A stretch of DNA of 64,000 bases from Defluviitaleaceae bacterium. GTDB taxonomy: Bacteria > Bacillota > Clostridia > Lachnospirales > WQUN01. Positions 52,723-60,893 of this stretch are shown piece by piece. The notes beneath the pieces were generated by a model. The model was given only the letters and a program-made list of their open reading frames with translations. It searched no databases and was not told the origin of the DNA. A program made the translations under genes and the position numbers. The DNA lies in contig WRAH01000007.1 of the NCBI GenBank assembly GCA_009780315.1, forward strand, positions 1 through 64,000. Reading direction: 5' to 3'. The first letter of the stretch is position 1; each line of letters begins with the position of its first letter.

Positions 52723-53726
52723 CTGATATCTTCCCCTTCGTCTGTAAACTCTACAACGTCTATTTCGCCTTCATCCGGCAAGCGTTCAATGGCAATATAT
52801 CTATAGAACAACACGAAAAATCCAAAAGCGACTTTAAGACCAACAAGGGCATTCATCGCTATCAAATAAATATTTTGGAAAAGTTCTCTTGCATCCCATG
52901 CAATATAGATAACCCCTGTAAATATAGCCAAAATCGGCAGGATAATAATATTGATAAATACCAATTCTTCAAGCTTCATGGCCTTTTCAATAGGCAGGTC
53001 ATAAACACCAAGCACTAGGAAACGGCATATGACAAAGCCCGCAAATGCCAACCCGCCAAGGAAACCGCCACCTGCTGAAATATGTCCGTTTAGCACAAGG
53101 TACATGCCAAAAAGCAGTATCACAGGACAAATGATACGCATAGCAAACTTGGTCATGCGTGATTGTTCGACTTCACTATGTCGTCCGTCTGAAACTTTGT
53201 TTTGGTCAAACCATGACAAGTGAACAACAGCAACAACAGCAATAACAAGTAATAATGCTTCAAAAAGCGTATCGTAAACACGATAGCCTAAATAAATTGC
53301 AGTAACCGCATTAAATCCACCAACATCACTCATAAACATAAGTAAATATTGGTCACGCAATTCGTTGACAATATATTCTGGTTGAACTGGCGCAAAAAAT
53401 ACAAATAATACACAAAGCCCTATGGTAAATAGCAAGGCAGGTATCACTTTAAAATGGTTTTTTGGTTTAGCATCCGTTTCCATTTCAGCCTTTAATCCAC
53501 CGCCACGGCTATAATACTTCTCTATACACACAATAAAAAATATTGTGGTAAAGGCAGAAATACCTGCTTCTGCCATGGCAACATCAGGTGCGCCAAGGAA
53601 AAGATATATAACGGAAGTAATAAGGGAAAAAACGCCAAAAAAAATCATTACACGATATGTTTTCTTAGCCAAGACAATCCAAATGGCAGTGATTATCCAA
53701 AAAATCAACAAAATTTCAGTTGTCAC
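52719..53726 (-). CDS. mnhB: Fused MnhA-C-terminal/MnhB subunit (MbhD-MbhE-MbhF type)
   Basis: A 335-residue protein with about ten membrane helices. The first part (1-70) carries FLGAPDVAMAEAGISAFTTIFF, the DUF4040/MbhD segment that in Mrp systems lies at the end of MrpA. The middle part (about 90-170) is MbhE-like (FFAPVQPEYIVNELRDQ). The last part (about 190-320) is MrpB/MbhF-like (NGHISAGGGFLGGLAFAG). In Mbh hydrogenases these are three separate genes; here they are one. It starts with GTG, overlapping the mnhG stop. Confidence 0.85.
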   Translation of the reverse strand: MTTEILLIFWIITAIWIVLAKKTYRVMIFFGVFSLITSVIYLFLGAPDVAMAEAGISAFTTIFFIVCIEKYYSRGGGLKAEMETDAKPKNHFKVIPALLFTIGLCVLFVFFAPVQPEYIVNELRDQYLLMFMSDVGGFNAVTAIYLGYRVYDTLFEALLLVIAVVAVVHLSWFDQNKVSDGRHSEVEQSRMTKFAMRIICPVILLFGMYLVLNGHISAGGGFLGGLAFAGFVICRFLVLGVYDLPIEKAMKLEELVFINIIILPILAIFTGVIYIAWDARELFQNIYLIAMNALVGLKVAFGFFVLFYRYIAIERLPDEGEIDVVEFTDEGEDIR

Positions 53727-54055
53727 TTTTCTTCACCATCCTCAAGCATAACGGCATCAGCGTCTGAACATATAGACTCATATCCGCTGCGGTAAGCCGC
53801 TTGGGCGATAATATGCGCAACCAGTGGGTTGAGAATCATAATGATGACGATAATGAGCAAAATTTTCCCACTAAAGAAAGTAAACCCATGGCGAATCATA
53901 AGTCCAATTCCTACAGTTAAAAGTCCAACAGTATCAACTTTACAAGCCACAAGCAATCTATAATAAAAATCTTTCTTAGGCTGAAAAATGCCAACAATGC
54001 CAATAAGCATGAAGGCAATTCCAATGCCAATGATTATAAAACTAAGAATTTCCAT
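53723..54055 (-). CDS. mnhG: MnhG/MrpG subunit
   Basis: A 110-residue protein with three membrane helices and the MrpG core (FMLIGIVGIFQPKKDFYYRL, then KVDTVGLLTVGIG). The start at 54055 is fixed by AAAGGAGG about 10 bp upstream, inside the mnhF end; longer in-frame starts lie inside mnhF. The acidic C-terminal tail is cytoplasmic. Confidence 0.9.
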   Translation of the reverse strand: MEILSFIIIGIGIAFMLIGIVGIFQPKKDFYYRLLVACKVDTVGLLTVGIGLMIRHGFTFFSGKILLIIVIIMILNPLVAHIIAQAAYRSGYESICSDADAVMLEDGEEK

Positions 54056-54326
54056 TTTCCTTGCCTCCTTTGTCTTTTTTACGATTACGTTCGCTAAGGA
54101 ATAATGCAATAAAAATTGTTCCGATAAAGCCAGACAATGCGTAAATAATAGCAAAGTCCAACAAGAACGTCATTTCATTTACAGATGAAAAAATAATGAT
54201 AATAACAATGATTTTGGACGCAATTAAATTCATACCCAAGAGTCTGTCCCATACACTAGGGCCTAACATGACGCGTATTCCATAGGGCACAAGAAGCCCA
54301 AGCATTATTGCAAGTACTACATACAT
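54042..54326 (-). CDS. mnhF: MnhF/MrpF subunit
   Basis: A 94-residue protein with three membrane helices and the conserved GPSVWDRLLGMNLIASKII and LLDFAIIYALSGFIGTIF segments of MrpF. It lies between mnhE and mnhG and overlaps mnhG by 14 bp. Confidence 0.92.
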   Translation of the reverse strand: MYVVLAIMLGLLVPYGIRVMLGPSVWDRLLGMNLIASKIIVIIIIFSSVNEMTFLLDFAIIYALSGFIGTIFIALFLSERNRKKDKGGKENGNS

Positions 54327-54331
54327 TGGAC

Positions 54332-54838
54332 TCAGTCCTCCGCCTTTTCAAGATTCGCTTGCTTATTTGTTTCAGATTTGACAAGTTGCTTCTCAATCGC
54401 TCTAAGTCCATCAACGGAAGCAGGGTATCCATTTAAGTCTCGCCTGCCTATACATAGCAACACAATTGTTTTTTTGGTGCGCTCGAGAAAAACCGAACCA
54501 GGCGTAAGCGTAATCGAATCTGCTAAAACTACTTTAAGAAAATCACTTTTGAGATGTAGATTGGTTTCCATAACACCCCATTTTGAATCAGAAAAAATAA
54601 GTTTAAGCAAAAAGAACGCATCCACATAAATTCGGCCTAACAGCCAAAATGGATACGTTAAAAGCTTGCGAAAACTTACATTTTCAATGATTTCAAAATT
54701 AAAAAACTTCGTCATAAAATGCATACTGACCATACTCATAAACATTCCAACAGCAACAATTTGCCAAGAGATGCCTTCCATAAGTATGCACCAAACAGCG
54801 GTCAGTATTAACACAACAAAAATGGTGTGTCTTCCCAT
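54332..54838 (-). CDS. mnhE: MnhE/MrpE subunit
   Basis: A 168-residue protein with two or three N-terminal helices and a cytoplasmic domain carrying NSITLTPG-type sequence (VLADSITLTPGSVFLE), the MrpE signature. The ATG at 54838 follows GGAG; a longer frame extends into the leader. It is the first gene of the antiporter operon, which has a good promoter upstream. Confidence 0.9.
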   Translation of the reverse strand: MGRHTIFVVLILTAVWCILMEGISWQIVAVGMFMSMVSMHFMTKFFNFEIIENVSFRKLLTYPFWLLGRIYVDAFFLLKLIFSDSKWGVMETNLHLKSDFLKVVLADSITLTPGSVFLERTKKTIVLLCIGRRDLNGYPASVDGLRAIEKQLVKSETNKQANLEKAED

Positions 54839-54897
54839 TTTGCCCCAACTCCAGAAAATATTATAGGTACAGTTCTTAGATTCTGTACATCCATAGA

Positions 54898-54925
54898 ATT
54901 GTAGCACTATCGCTTATTTTGTCAA
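54898..54925 (-). promoter_or_regulatory. SigA-type promoter of the mnhEFGBCD operon
   Basis: On the minus strand TTGACA (54925-54920) and TACAAT (54903-54898), spacer 16 bp. The leader of about 55 nt contains an inverted repeat, CTGTAC/GTACAG (arms 54883-54888 and 54867-54872), that may form a small hairpin. Confidence 0.75.
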
Positions 54926-55024
54926 GCGTTTGCATAAGAAAACAAGAAATATATATTGTTTTCTTATTGTAAAAGACAAATAAATAATGTAACATATTTG
55001 TAAGTAAATAATTTCAATAAACTA
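54926..55024. other. Centre of the mnhE/srtB divergent intergenic region
   Basis: AT-rich spacer between the two divergent promoters; no ORF, repeat or RNA signal is seen in it. Confidence 0.5.
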
Positions 55025-55053
55025 TTGCACTCATTTCAGAAATCGAATATAAT
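55025..55053 (+). promoter_or_regulatory. SigA-type promoter of srtB
   Basis: TTGCAC (55025-55030) and TATAAT (55048-55053) with a 17-bp spacer, about 32 bp before the start. It is likely the main promoter for srtB and perhaps for the pilus-like genes behind it. Confidence 0.75.
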
Positions 55054-55084
55054 ACCCTAATATACAAAAATAATATAGGAAAGT

Positions 55085-55906
55085 GTGGGGGACATGAAGG
55101 ATATTTCTAAACGTAAAATCAAAGTGCGAATCATGATTGCAATTTTAACGTTGAGTATAGTATCAATGATTGGTTTGGCTACAGCACTGGTGATGGAACT
55201 GCGGACAGATGCACAAGGGCAAGCATTTTATTCAGAATTTCAAATTGAATTTATGCCCCGCCCTGCGAATTTATACTTGCCATCCCGTGATACAAATGCT
55301 GTAGAGTTAACCGCCCAAAGTATGGATGAAGAAGAGGGCTTTGCTCCATTTCTTAATTTTGATGAAATGCGTTTAAGCTTTCCTAATATAGTAGGATGGA
55401 TTCAATCAGAAGGCACTGCCATAAACTACCCTATTGTGCAAGGCACAGACAATGACTTTTATCTTAATCATTTACCAGACGGAACAAGGCATAGGCTAGG
55501 TTCAATATATCTTGATTATCGCAATGCATCAGATTTTTCAGACACTACAATATTTATCTACGGACACAATACACCAACAGGGGATATGTTTGCCGCATTG
55601 CACCATTATGCACGGCAAGGTCATTTTGAAGCACATCCAACCATGTTTATATTCACACCTGAACGTAATTTAATTATTGAACTATTTGCAGGATATGTAC
55701 TGGATTCAGCTTTTGAAGTGCCGCCTATGGGTTTTCTAGACTCTGATGATTTTTATGAGTATATTCATAACATTGAAAGCCGTTCTATTTTTACTGGAAG
55801 TATAAGCCCAAATTTTGGTGACCAACTCGTATTTCTTTGCACCTGTACAAATGGAGGTCCAGCAAGTGAGCGTCTCATTATTGTAGGGCGACTTATTGAA
55901 ATTTAA
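55085..55906 (+). CDS. srtB: Class B sortase
   Basis: A 273-residue membrane-anchored transpeptidase. One N-terminal helix (about 13-38) precedes the sortase B fold: WIQSEGTAINYPIVQGTDND is the class B signature; catalytic His is about residue 161 (IYGHNTPTG), catalytic Cys is 254 in LCTCTN, and Arg about 269 in IVGR. Start options are GTG at 55085 or ATG at 55094; neither has an ideal ribosome site. No protein in the window shows a clear NPQTN-type C-terminal signal, so the substrate is elsewhere or unusual. It heads the transglutaminase and pilus-like cluster. Confidence 0.92.
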   Translation: MGDMKDISKRKIKVRIMIAILTLSIVSMIGLATALVMELRTDAQGQAFYSEFQIEFMPRPANLYLPSRDTNAVELTAQSMDEEEGFAPFLNFDEMRLSFPNIVGWIQSEGTAINYPIVQGTDNDFYLNHLPDGTRHRLGSIYLDYRNASDFSDTTIFIYGHNTPTGDMFAALHHYARQGHFEAHPTMFIFTPERNLIIELFAGYVLDSAFEVPPMGFLDSDDFYEYIHNIESRSIFTGSISPNFGDQLVFLCTCTNGGPASERLIIVGRLIEI

Positions 55907-55920
55907 TATTGAAATTTAAT
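55895..55920 (+). repeat. 13-bp tandem duplication across the srtB stop codon
   Basis: ATTGAAATTTAAT occurs twice in direct succession (55895-55907, 55908-55920). The srtB TAA is in the first copy. It looks like a slippage duplication. Confidence 0.7.
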
Positions 55921-55959
55921 ATTTAATAACTAAAATAATAATTTCTAGGGGGAATTAAA

Positions 55960-56856
55960 ATGAAAAGAAAAATTGGTTTTGCATTGGCAATTTTGGCCGT
56001 GTATGGTATGATGTTCTACGGAGCAATAGAAGTTTATGCTTCTGGTTTTGAAATACCAATACCTGTTGCATCAGGTGTTAGTGTGAGCAGTACCGCTACA
56101 GCTGAAATTGACTATTCAAATGCTCGTGACGGTTATGTTATGGCAAGATTTACGGGCACTGCGTCAGCACAAGCCAGAGTTATGATTACTACCCCAAGAG
56201 GGGTTCAGTATCAATACCGTCTTAACACAAATGGCACGTGGGAAGTTTTCCCATTGTCTGGCGGCAATGGTGAGTATACAATTGGTGTATTCGAGCCAGT
56301 TGAAGGCAATCGCTTTGCAGTAGCAAATCGCATAACAATCAATGTCATTTTAGCCAATGAGTTTGCACCATTTTTGCGTCCTAATCAGTTTGTAAACTTT
56401 AATAGGAATAGCTCGGTTGTAACACTTGCAAATAGACTTGCACAAGGTTCAAGTTCTACACTTGAAACAGTGGGAATCGTTTATCAATATGTTATTGATA
56501 ATATTGAATATGATTTTCAATTAGCCGCTACTGTGCAGTCTGGTTATGTTCCGGATTTAGAAGAAGTGCTTAGAAGAAGACGCGGAATTTGCTTTGATTT
56601 TGCATCGCTAATGACTGCAATGTTAAGAAGTCAAGGCATACCTACACAGCTTGTTATTGGTTATGTTGGTGATGTGTTTCATGCATGGATAAGTGTACAC
56701 ACTCCTGAAACAGGTTGGATTAACAATATTATTTCTTTTGATGGCAGGACATGGCAAATTATGGACCCTACCTTTGCTGCCACTTCCAATCAAAGCGAGG
56801 AGTTTTTAAATTTAATTGGTGACGGTCAAAGTCATCAACCAACAAATTTGCACTGA
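55960..56856 (+). CDS. Secreted transglutaminase-like protein
   Basis: A 298-residue exported protein: signal peptide (about 1-28, ending EVYASG), a beta-type domain (about 40-130) and a transglutaminase-core domain (about 150-290). The triad is intact: Cys211 (RGICFDFASL), His241 (VFHAWI), Asp269 (QIMDPTF). Bacterial enzymes of this type act as cysteine proteases or crosslinkers; which is unknown here. AGGGGGA precedes the ATG. It lies between sortase B and the pilus-like genes, 53 bp and 71 bp away. Confidence 0.85.
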   Translation: MKRKIGFALAILAVYGMMFYGAIEVYASGFEIPIPVASGVSVSSTATAEIDYSNARDGYVMARFTGTASAQARVMITTPRGVQYQYRLNTNGTWEVFPLSGGNGEYTIGVFEPVEGNRFAVANRITINVILANEFAPFLRPNQFVNFNRNSSVVTLANRLAQGSSSTLETVGIVYQYVIDNIEYDFQLAATVQSGYVPDLEEVLRRRRGICFDFASLMTAMLRSQGIPTQLVIGYVGDVFHAWISVHTPETGWINNIISFDGRTWQIMDPTFAATSNQSEEFLNLIGDGQSHQPTNLH

Positions 56857-56869
56857 AAAACTAATTTGT

Positions 56870-56908
56870 GCATAAAAGTGCCGAAGTTTCTTTTCGGTAC
56901 TTTTATGC
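56870..56908 (+). other. Strong intercistronic stem-loop between the transglutaminase gene and pilC
   Basis: A 16-bp stem (GCATAAAAGTGCCGAA with TTCGGTACTTTTATGC, one G-T pair, 7-nt loop) lies 20 bp before the pilC ATG. No T run follows it, so it is probably a processing, stabilising or attenuation element. Confidence 0.7.
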
Positions 56909-56927
56909 CGTAAAACGGAGGATATAC

Positions 56928-57974
56928 ATGGGACGTAAAAGATTGACAAATACATACATGTCAACACTTTGTCTAGAAATATCAATGTTACTTCATTCAG
57001 GCATTACAATTAAAAATGGTGTCTTGATGATGCTTGATGATGAGCCTGATAAAGACGCAAAAAAAGTTTTGCAAAATCTACTTGATAATCTTGAAGGTGA
57101 TGTGCCTCTTTCTGTTGCTATGAAAAACGGGGCGTATTTCCCTAATTACATGGTAAGTATGATTGAAGTCGGTGAAAAAACAGGACGCATAACCGAAACC
57201 TTAACAGCCCTGGCGGCACATTATGATAGGCAAGATAGGTTGTTAAAGTCTATTAAGAGTGCAGCACTTTATCCGTCAGTTTTGCTCGGTATGATGTTGG
57301 TTGTGGTCATGATATTGATTACACAAGTATTGCCGATTTTTAATGATGTATTTGGGCGCATGGGTGCCCAGATGTCTCCAATTGCTACACAACTATTGCA
57401 GTTTGGTGCTTGGTTTAGAGGTGCATCTGTTGTCATTGCCATCATTGTGGGCATTATATTCCTATGTGCATTTTTAATGTGGGCAATACCTGCCTCACGT
57501 GAAGGTATTGTGAAGTTGCTTAAAAGCAAATTTGGCGGCAGTGGTTTGTTTGGACGTATCGCAACCTTTCAATTTGTGTCGTCTATGACACTGGCTATGT
57601 CTAGCGGACTGGGTGTTGAAGAGTCTATAAGCTTGGCAGCTTCTTTTAATCGTGATTCAAAAAGTTTGAGCCAAAAATATGAAAAATGTATGGCTATTAT
57701 TGGAGAAAGTAATAATTTATCAACAGCATTAAAAGACTCTGGTATATTGTCTGCACGAGACAGTAGAATGCTATCCATTGGTGAACAAAGCGGTATGGGT
57801 GATTCGGCAATGGAAGAAATTGCACGCCGAAGTGACCGTGCAGTTCAAGATGAAATCGCTGGCATTGTCGGACGCATTGAGCCTACCCTTGTCATCATAA
57901 CCTCCCTTATTGTGGGTACAATTTTGCTTTCAGTCATGTTGCCTTTGATTGGAATTATGACTTCTATAGGGTGA
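56928..57974 (+). CDS. pilC: PilC/GspF-type inner membrane platform protein
   Basis: A 348-residue type IV pilus/type II secretion platform protein. Two T2SSF domains (about 10-130 and 210-335) are visible: LEISMLLHSGITIKNGVLMM and MIEVGEKTGRITETL in the first, FVSSMTLAMSSGLGVEESI and MLSIGEQSGMGDSAME in the second. Membrane helices are near 105-130, 165-190 and 320-345. GGAGG lies 8 bp before the ATG; the longer frame runs through the hairpin. It leads a tight run of pilin-sized genes ending in pilT. Confidence 0.9.
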   Translation: MGRKRLTNTYMSTLCLEISMLLHSGITIKNGVLMMLDDEPDKDAKKVLQNLLDNLEGDVPLSVAMKNGAYFPNYMVSMIEVGEKTGRITETLTALAAHYDRQDRLLKSIKSAALYPSVLLGMMLVVVMILITQVLPIFNDVFGRMGAQMSPIATQLLQFGAWFRGASVVIAIIVGIIFLCAFLMWAIPASREGIVKLLKSKFGGSGLFGRIATFQFVSSMTLAMSSGLGVEESISLAASFNRDSKSLSQKYEKCMAIIGESNNLSTALKDSGILSARDSRMLSIGEQSGMGDSAMEEIARRSDRAVQDEIAGIVGRIEPTLVIITSLIVGTILLSVMLPLIGIMTSIG

Positions 57975-57980
57975 TAAAAT

Positions 57981-58319
57981 ATGAATATGAGCGGACGTGT
58001 TTTTAAGAAAAATTTTTTTGTTTCTTTAATTTCAGGCATGGGGTCAATCATCTTTACAGTGGCTATTGTGATTATAATTTTCTTTAGCTTGCGTCAAACA
58101 GAGTATTCCAGTAGAGCAGAGGGTGTCAGGATACTTGAAGAATCTATTATGCGTGTGGCAATACACAGCTTTGCCGTTGAAGGGCATTTTCCTGAAAGTA
58201 TTGCATATATAGAAGAAAATTATAATATTTTTATTGATAGAACGCGGTTTGTTGTACATTATGATGTATTTGCAGCTAATCTCTTACCCGATATTAGGGT
58301 ATTTGAATTGCACAGATAG
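57981..58319 (+). CDS. Pilin-sized single-pass protein 1
   Basis: A 112-residue protein with a short basic N-terminus (MNMSGRVFKKN), a hydrophobic helix (about 13-36), and a small extracytoplasmic domain with an amphipathic helix (EGVRILEESIMRVAIHSFAV). This is the plan of type IV pilins, but no clear G/xxxxE prepilin peptidase site is seen. It begins 6 bp after pilC. Family not recognised. Confidence 0.7.
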   Translation: MNMSGRVFKKNFFVSLISGMGSIIFTVAIVIIIFFSLRQTEYSSRAEGVRILEESIMRVAIHSFAVEGHFPESIAYIEENYNIFIDRTRFVVHYDVFAANLLPDIRVFELHR

Positions 58320-58328
58320 GTTGTTGTT

Positions 58329-58820
58329 ATGAAAAAAGTTCTTAGCACTTACAATAAAATTGATACGGTTTTTGTTTTAATGATTTTTTGCGTTTTTGCG
58401 GTGTCTGTATTTCTAGTACTGATGCTTAGCGGAAGCGTGTACAGAAATATGACAGATATCTCAACCCATGGGCAAAATGAACGTATTATGTTGTCTTATA
58501 TCCGAACAATGGTTAGAAACAATGATACAGCGGAAAGTATTTCTGTGCGGCATTTCAATGAAATATCCGCGCTTGCTATTGAAGAAAATATTGGCGGGCG
58601 AATTTTTGTGACATATATATATCTTTATGATGGGTGGGCGCGAGAGTTGTTTCATGAATCTATACACGACTTTGGGCCAAGTGCAGGTATACCCTTGATA
58701 AGGACAGACTTATTGTACTTTGAAGAAGTTGAATCAAATCTCATTCGTGTGTCAACAAATTATGGCAGTATGCTTATTTCCCCTAGAAGTGTCTCTAGTA
58801 TAGAAAGCGGGGGATTCTGA
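58329..58820 (+). CDS. Pilin-sized single-pass protein 2, DUF4860-like
   Basis: A 163-residue protein with one N-terminal helix (about 13-36) and an extracytoplasmic beta-type domain (IFVTYIYLYDGWARELF). It resembles DUF4860 proteins, which occur in pilus-like operons of Clostridia; I make that match by eye only. The end overlaps the next start by 1 bp. Confidence 0.7.
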   Translation: MKKVLSTYNKIDTVFVLMIFCVFAVSVFLVLMLSGSVYRNMTDISTHGQNERIMLSYIRTMVRNNDTAESISVRHFNEISALAIEENIGGRIFVTYIYLYDGWARELFHESIHDFGPSAGIPLIRTDLLYFEEVESNLIRVSTNYGSMLISPRSVSSIESGGF

Positions 58821-59260
58821 TGAAAGAGCGTTCAAAGTCAACACTTTTTTTGATGGAGCAAGTGGTTGTCATTGCCGTGTTTGCTTTTTTTGCAGCGGTT
58901 TGTGTTAAGATTCTTGTGTTTTCATATTTGACGACCGTTGATGCTGTGGATACGCGGATGGCACTTTTGGCGGCTGAAAGTGTTGCCGAAAGTTATAAGG
59001 CGTTTTCTGGTGATTTAGAAATGGTTGAGGAAACTTTATGTGGTGGCAATAGGCGACGGTATCACGATGAGAATAGCGTTGTTTTTTTCTATGATGATAA
59101 TTGGATACCAACCAGTGAATACTATGCTTACTTTGAGCTTCTATTAAGAAAGGAAAATCCTGAGGATATTGTGGTATTTGCGGATATAGCTGTGCGTAGA
59201 ATATCTGATAGTAATGAGTTAATCAATTTAAGGGTTGCAGCAAGGAGGCGTTTACAATGA
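58820..59260 (+). CDS. Pilin-sized single-pass protein 3
   Basis: A 146-residue protein. A basic start (MKERSKSTLFLMEQ) leads into a hydrophobic helix (about 15-35); LFLMEQVVVIAVFAFFAAV recalls the pilin F/xxxE start, with Glu at the expected place in the helix. The extracytoplasmic part has one Cys and ends in basic AARRRLQ. It overlaps its neighbours by 1 and 4 bp, so the genes are translationally coupled. Confidence 0.7.
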   Translation: MKERSKSTLFLMEQVVVIAVFAFFAAVCVKILVFSYLTTVDAVDTRMALLAAESVAESYKAFSGDLEMVEETLCGGNRRRYHDENSVVFFYDDNWIPTSEYYAYFELLLRKENPEDIVVFADIAVRRISDSNELINLRVAARRRLQ

Positions 59261-59700
59261 GCCGTGGCGGAATTGGTAGTGCTTCGATTGTGCTTGTCTT
59301 TGCTGTTTTAGGTTTAACGATTTTCGCCACCATTTCTTATATTTCGGCTTTAACAGACCAAGTGCTTATTGACTCAGAAGTTGAGTCTGTTGTTGCTTTT
59401 TATACAGCAGATGCGCAAGCGGAACTTATTGTGGCTGAAATTCTTAGTGCAGAGATTACTCCTGAATATGTGAATGGAATTGAAATAACCTCTTATTGGG
59501 ATTGGGACTTGATTGCAGAGTTAGTATCCTTTGCTTATCCTGTAACTGAAACGCGATTGCTTTATGTCGTGATAGCTATTGGACTTGATTCCTATGAAAT
59601 TATTACATGGCGTATGTACAATACATGGGAGTGGGAGGCTGACACCAGGCTCAATGTGTGGCAAGGCGGAGAAGATGATGACTTTAGGAGCAGTTGGTAG
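59257..59700 (+). CDS. Pilin-sized single-pass protein 4, PilX-like
   Basis: A 147-residue protein with an N-terminal helix (about 8-30; MSRGGIGSASIVLVFAVLGL) directly after the start, a feature of PilX/GspK-like minor pilins with G-x-A-L starts. The rest is acidic and Trp-rich, e.g. YWDWDLIAEL and WEWEADTRL. It lies 24 bp before pilT. Confidence 0.65.
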   Translation: MSRGGIGSASIVLVFAVLGLTIFATISYISALTDQVLIDSEVESVVAFYTADAQAELIVAEILSAEITPEYVNGIEITSYWDWDLIAELVSFAYPVTETRLLYVVIAIGLDSYEIITWRMYNTWEWEADTRLNVWQGGEDDDFRSSW

Positions 59701-59724
59701 AATTTTTGAGTAGGAGATTGGCTG

Positions 59725-60795
59725 ATGAGTAATGGGATACGAGATTGGTTAAAACTTGCGGTAGATAAAAATACTTCTGACATATTTATTGGTGCAGGGC
59801 GGCAAGTATCATTTAAAATCAATGGTGTTATTGTTGGAAATGGTGAGCCTTTGACTGTGGCTGAATCTAAAGCTATGGTTATGGAGTTATATGAAATTGC
59901 AAATAGACCAATTGAAAAATTTAGTGACAATGGTGACGATGATTTTCCAATAACCGTTGCTAATATGGCGCGTTTTAGAGTGTCAGCATATTATCAGCGG
60001 GGTTCTTATGCAGCTGTTATACGTGTAGTTTCCTTTGATTTGCCCAAGTATAAAGAACTGGGTATACCTGATGAAGTCATGAAAATATCAAATGAAAAAA
60101 ATGGTCTGGTGCTGGTCACTGGCCCAGCTGGAAGCGGAAAAACCACCACACTTGCATGTATCATTGATGCGATTAACAACGCAAGAAATAGTCACATTAT
60201 TACACTGGAAGACCCAATTGAATACTTGCATAGAGACCGTAAAAGTCTTATTAGCCAGCGTGAAATATCAACGGATACAAAATCTTATTTAACTGCTCTT
60301 AAAGCTTGTTTACGTCAAGCCCCTGACATTGTACTTCTTGGAGAAATGCGCGACCACGAAACGATAAAAACAGCAATGACTGCTGCTGAAACAGGACATT
60401 TAATTATTTCAACTTTGCACACAGTTGGTGCGGTGAATACAATAGACCGTATTGTTGATGTTTTTCCGTCAGGACAACAACAGCAAGTGCGTGTACAACT
60501 TTCCATGTTGCTTAGAACAGTTGTGTCTCAACAACTCTTGATTAAGAAGTCTGGCGGTATTGCCCCTGCTTTTGAAATTATGCATGTAAACAGTGCTATC
60601 CGAAACTTGATACGAGAATCTAAGACCCATCAGATAGATAATATTATTCAAACATCTGGAAGCGCGGGCATGGTGAGTATGGATTCATACATTGCCAACC
60701 TTGCGCAAAGCGGAGAAATTTCGGTAGATACAGCTATTGCACAAGCCGCAAATCCTGAACAAATGAGTAGAAATCTTGCGCGCTTAAAAGCGTAA
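59725..60795 (+). CDS. pilT: PilT-type retraction ATPase
   Basis: A 356-residue ATPase of the PilT branch. It has an N-terminal PAS-like domain (ASDIFI-like start in VDKNTSDIFIGAGRQ), Walker A GPAGSGKTTT (about 134), an Asp box (LEDPIEYLH), Walker B LGEMRDHETI and a His box (GHLIISTLHT), all intact. The AIRNLIRE segment is typical of PilT. No PilB-like extension ATPase is in the window. It closes the pilus-like operon, with a strong terminator just behind. Confidence 0.92.
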   Translation: MSNGIRDWLKLAVDKNTSDIFIGAGRQVSFKINGVIVGNGEPLTVAESKAMVMELYEIANRPIEKFSDNGDDDFPITVANMARFRVSAYYQRGSYAAVIRVVSFDLPKYKELGIPDEVMKISNEKNGLVLVTGPAGSGKTTTLACIIDAINNARNSHIITLEDPIEYLHRDRKSLISQREISTDTKSYLTALKACLRQAPDIVLLGEMRDHETIKTAMTAAETGHLIISTLHTVGAVNTIDRIVDVFPSGQQQQVRVQLSMLLRTVVSQQLLIKKSGGIAPAFEIMHVNSAIRNLIRESKTHQIDNIIQTSGSAGMVSMDSYIANLAQSGEISVDTAIAQAANPEQMSRNLARLKA

Positions 60796-60808
60796 ACCTT
60801 ACAATAAT

Positions 60809-60849
60809 AAAAAAACTGTTCGTTGAACATTCAACGGACAGTTTTTTTT
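60809..60849 (+). terminator. Intrinsic terminator after pilT
   Basis: A stem with CTGTTCGTTG and CAACGGACAG arms (one G-T pair) is flanked by A and T runs, with eight T after it. It ends the srtB-pilT region and may also act on the minus strand for selB. Confidence 0.88.
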
Positions 60850-60893
60850 GTGAATCGGTTTATGAATGGTTCGCCCAACATCAATGTAAGGTA

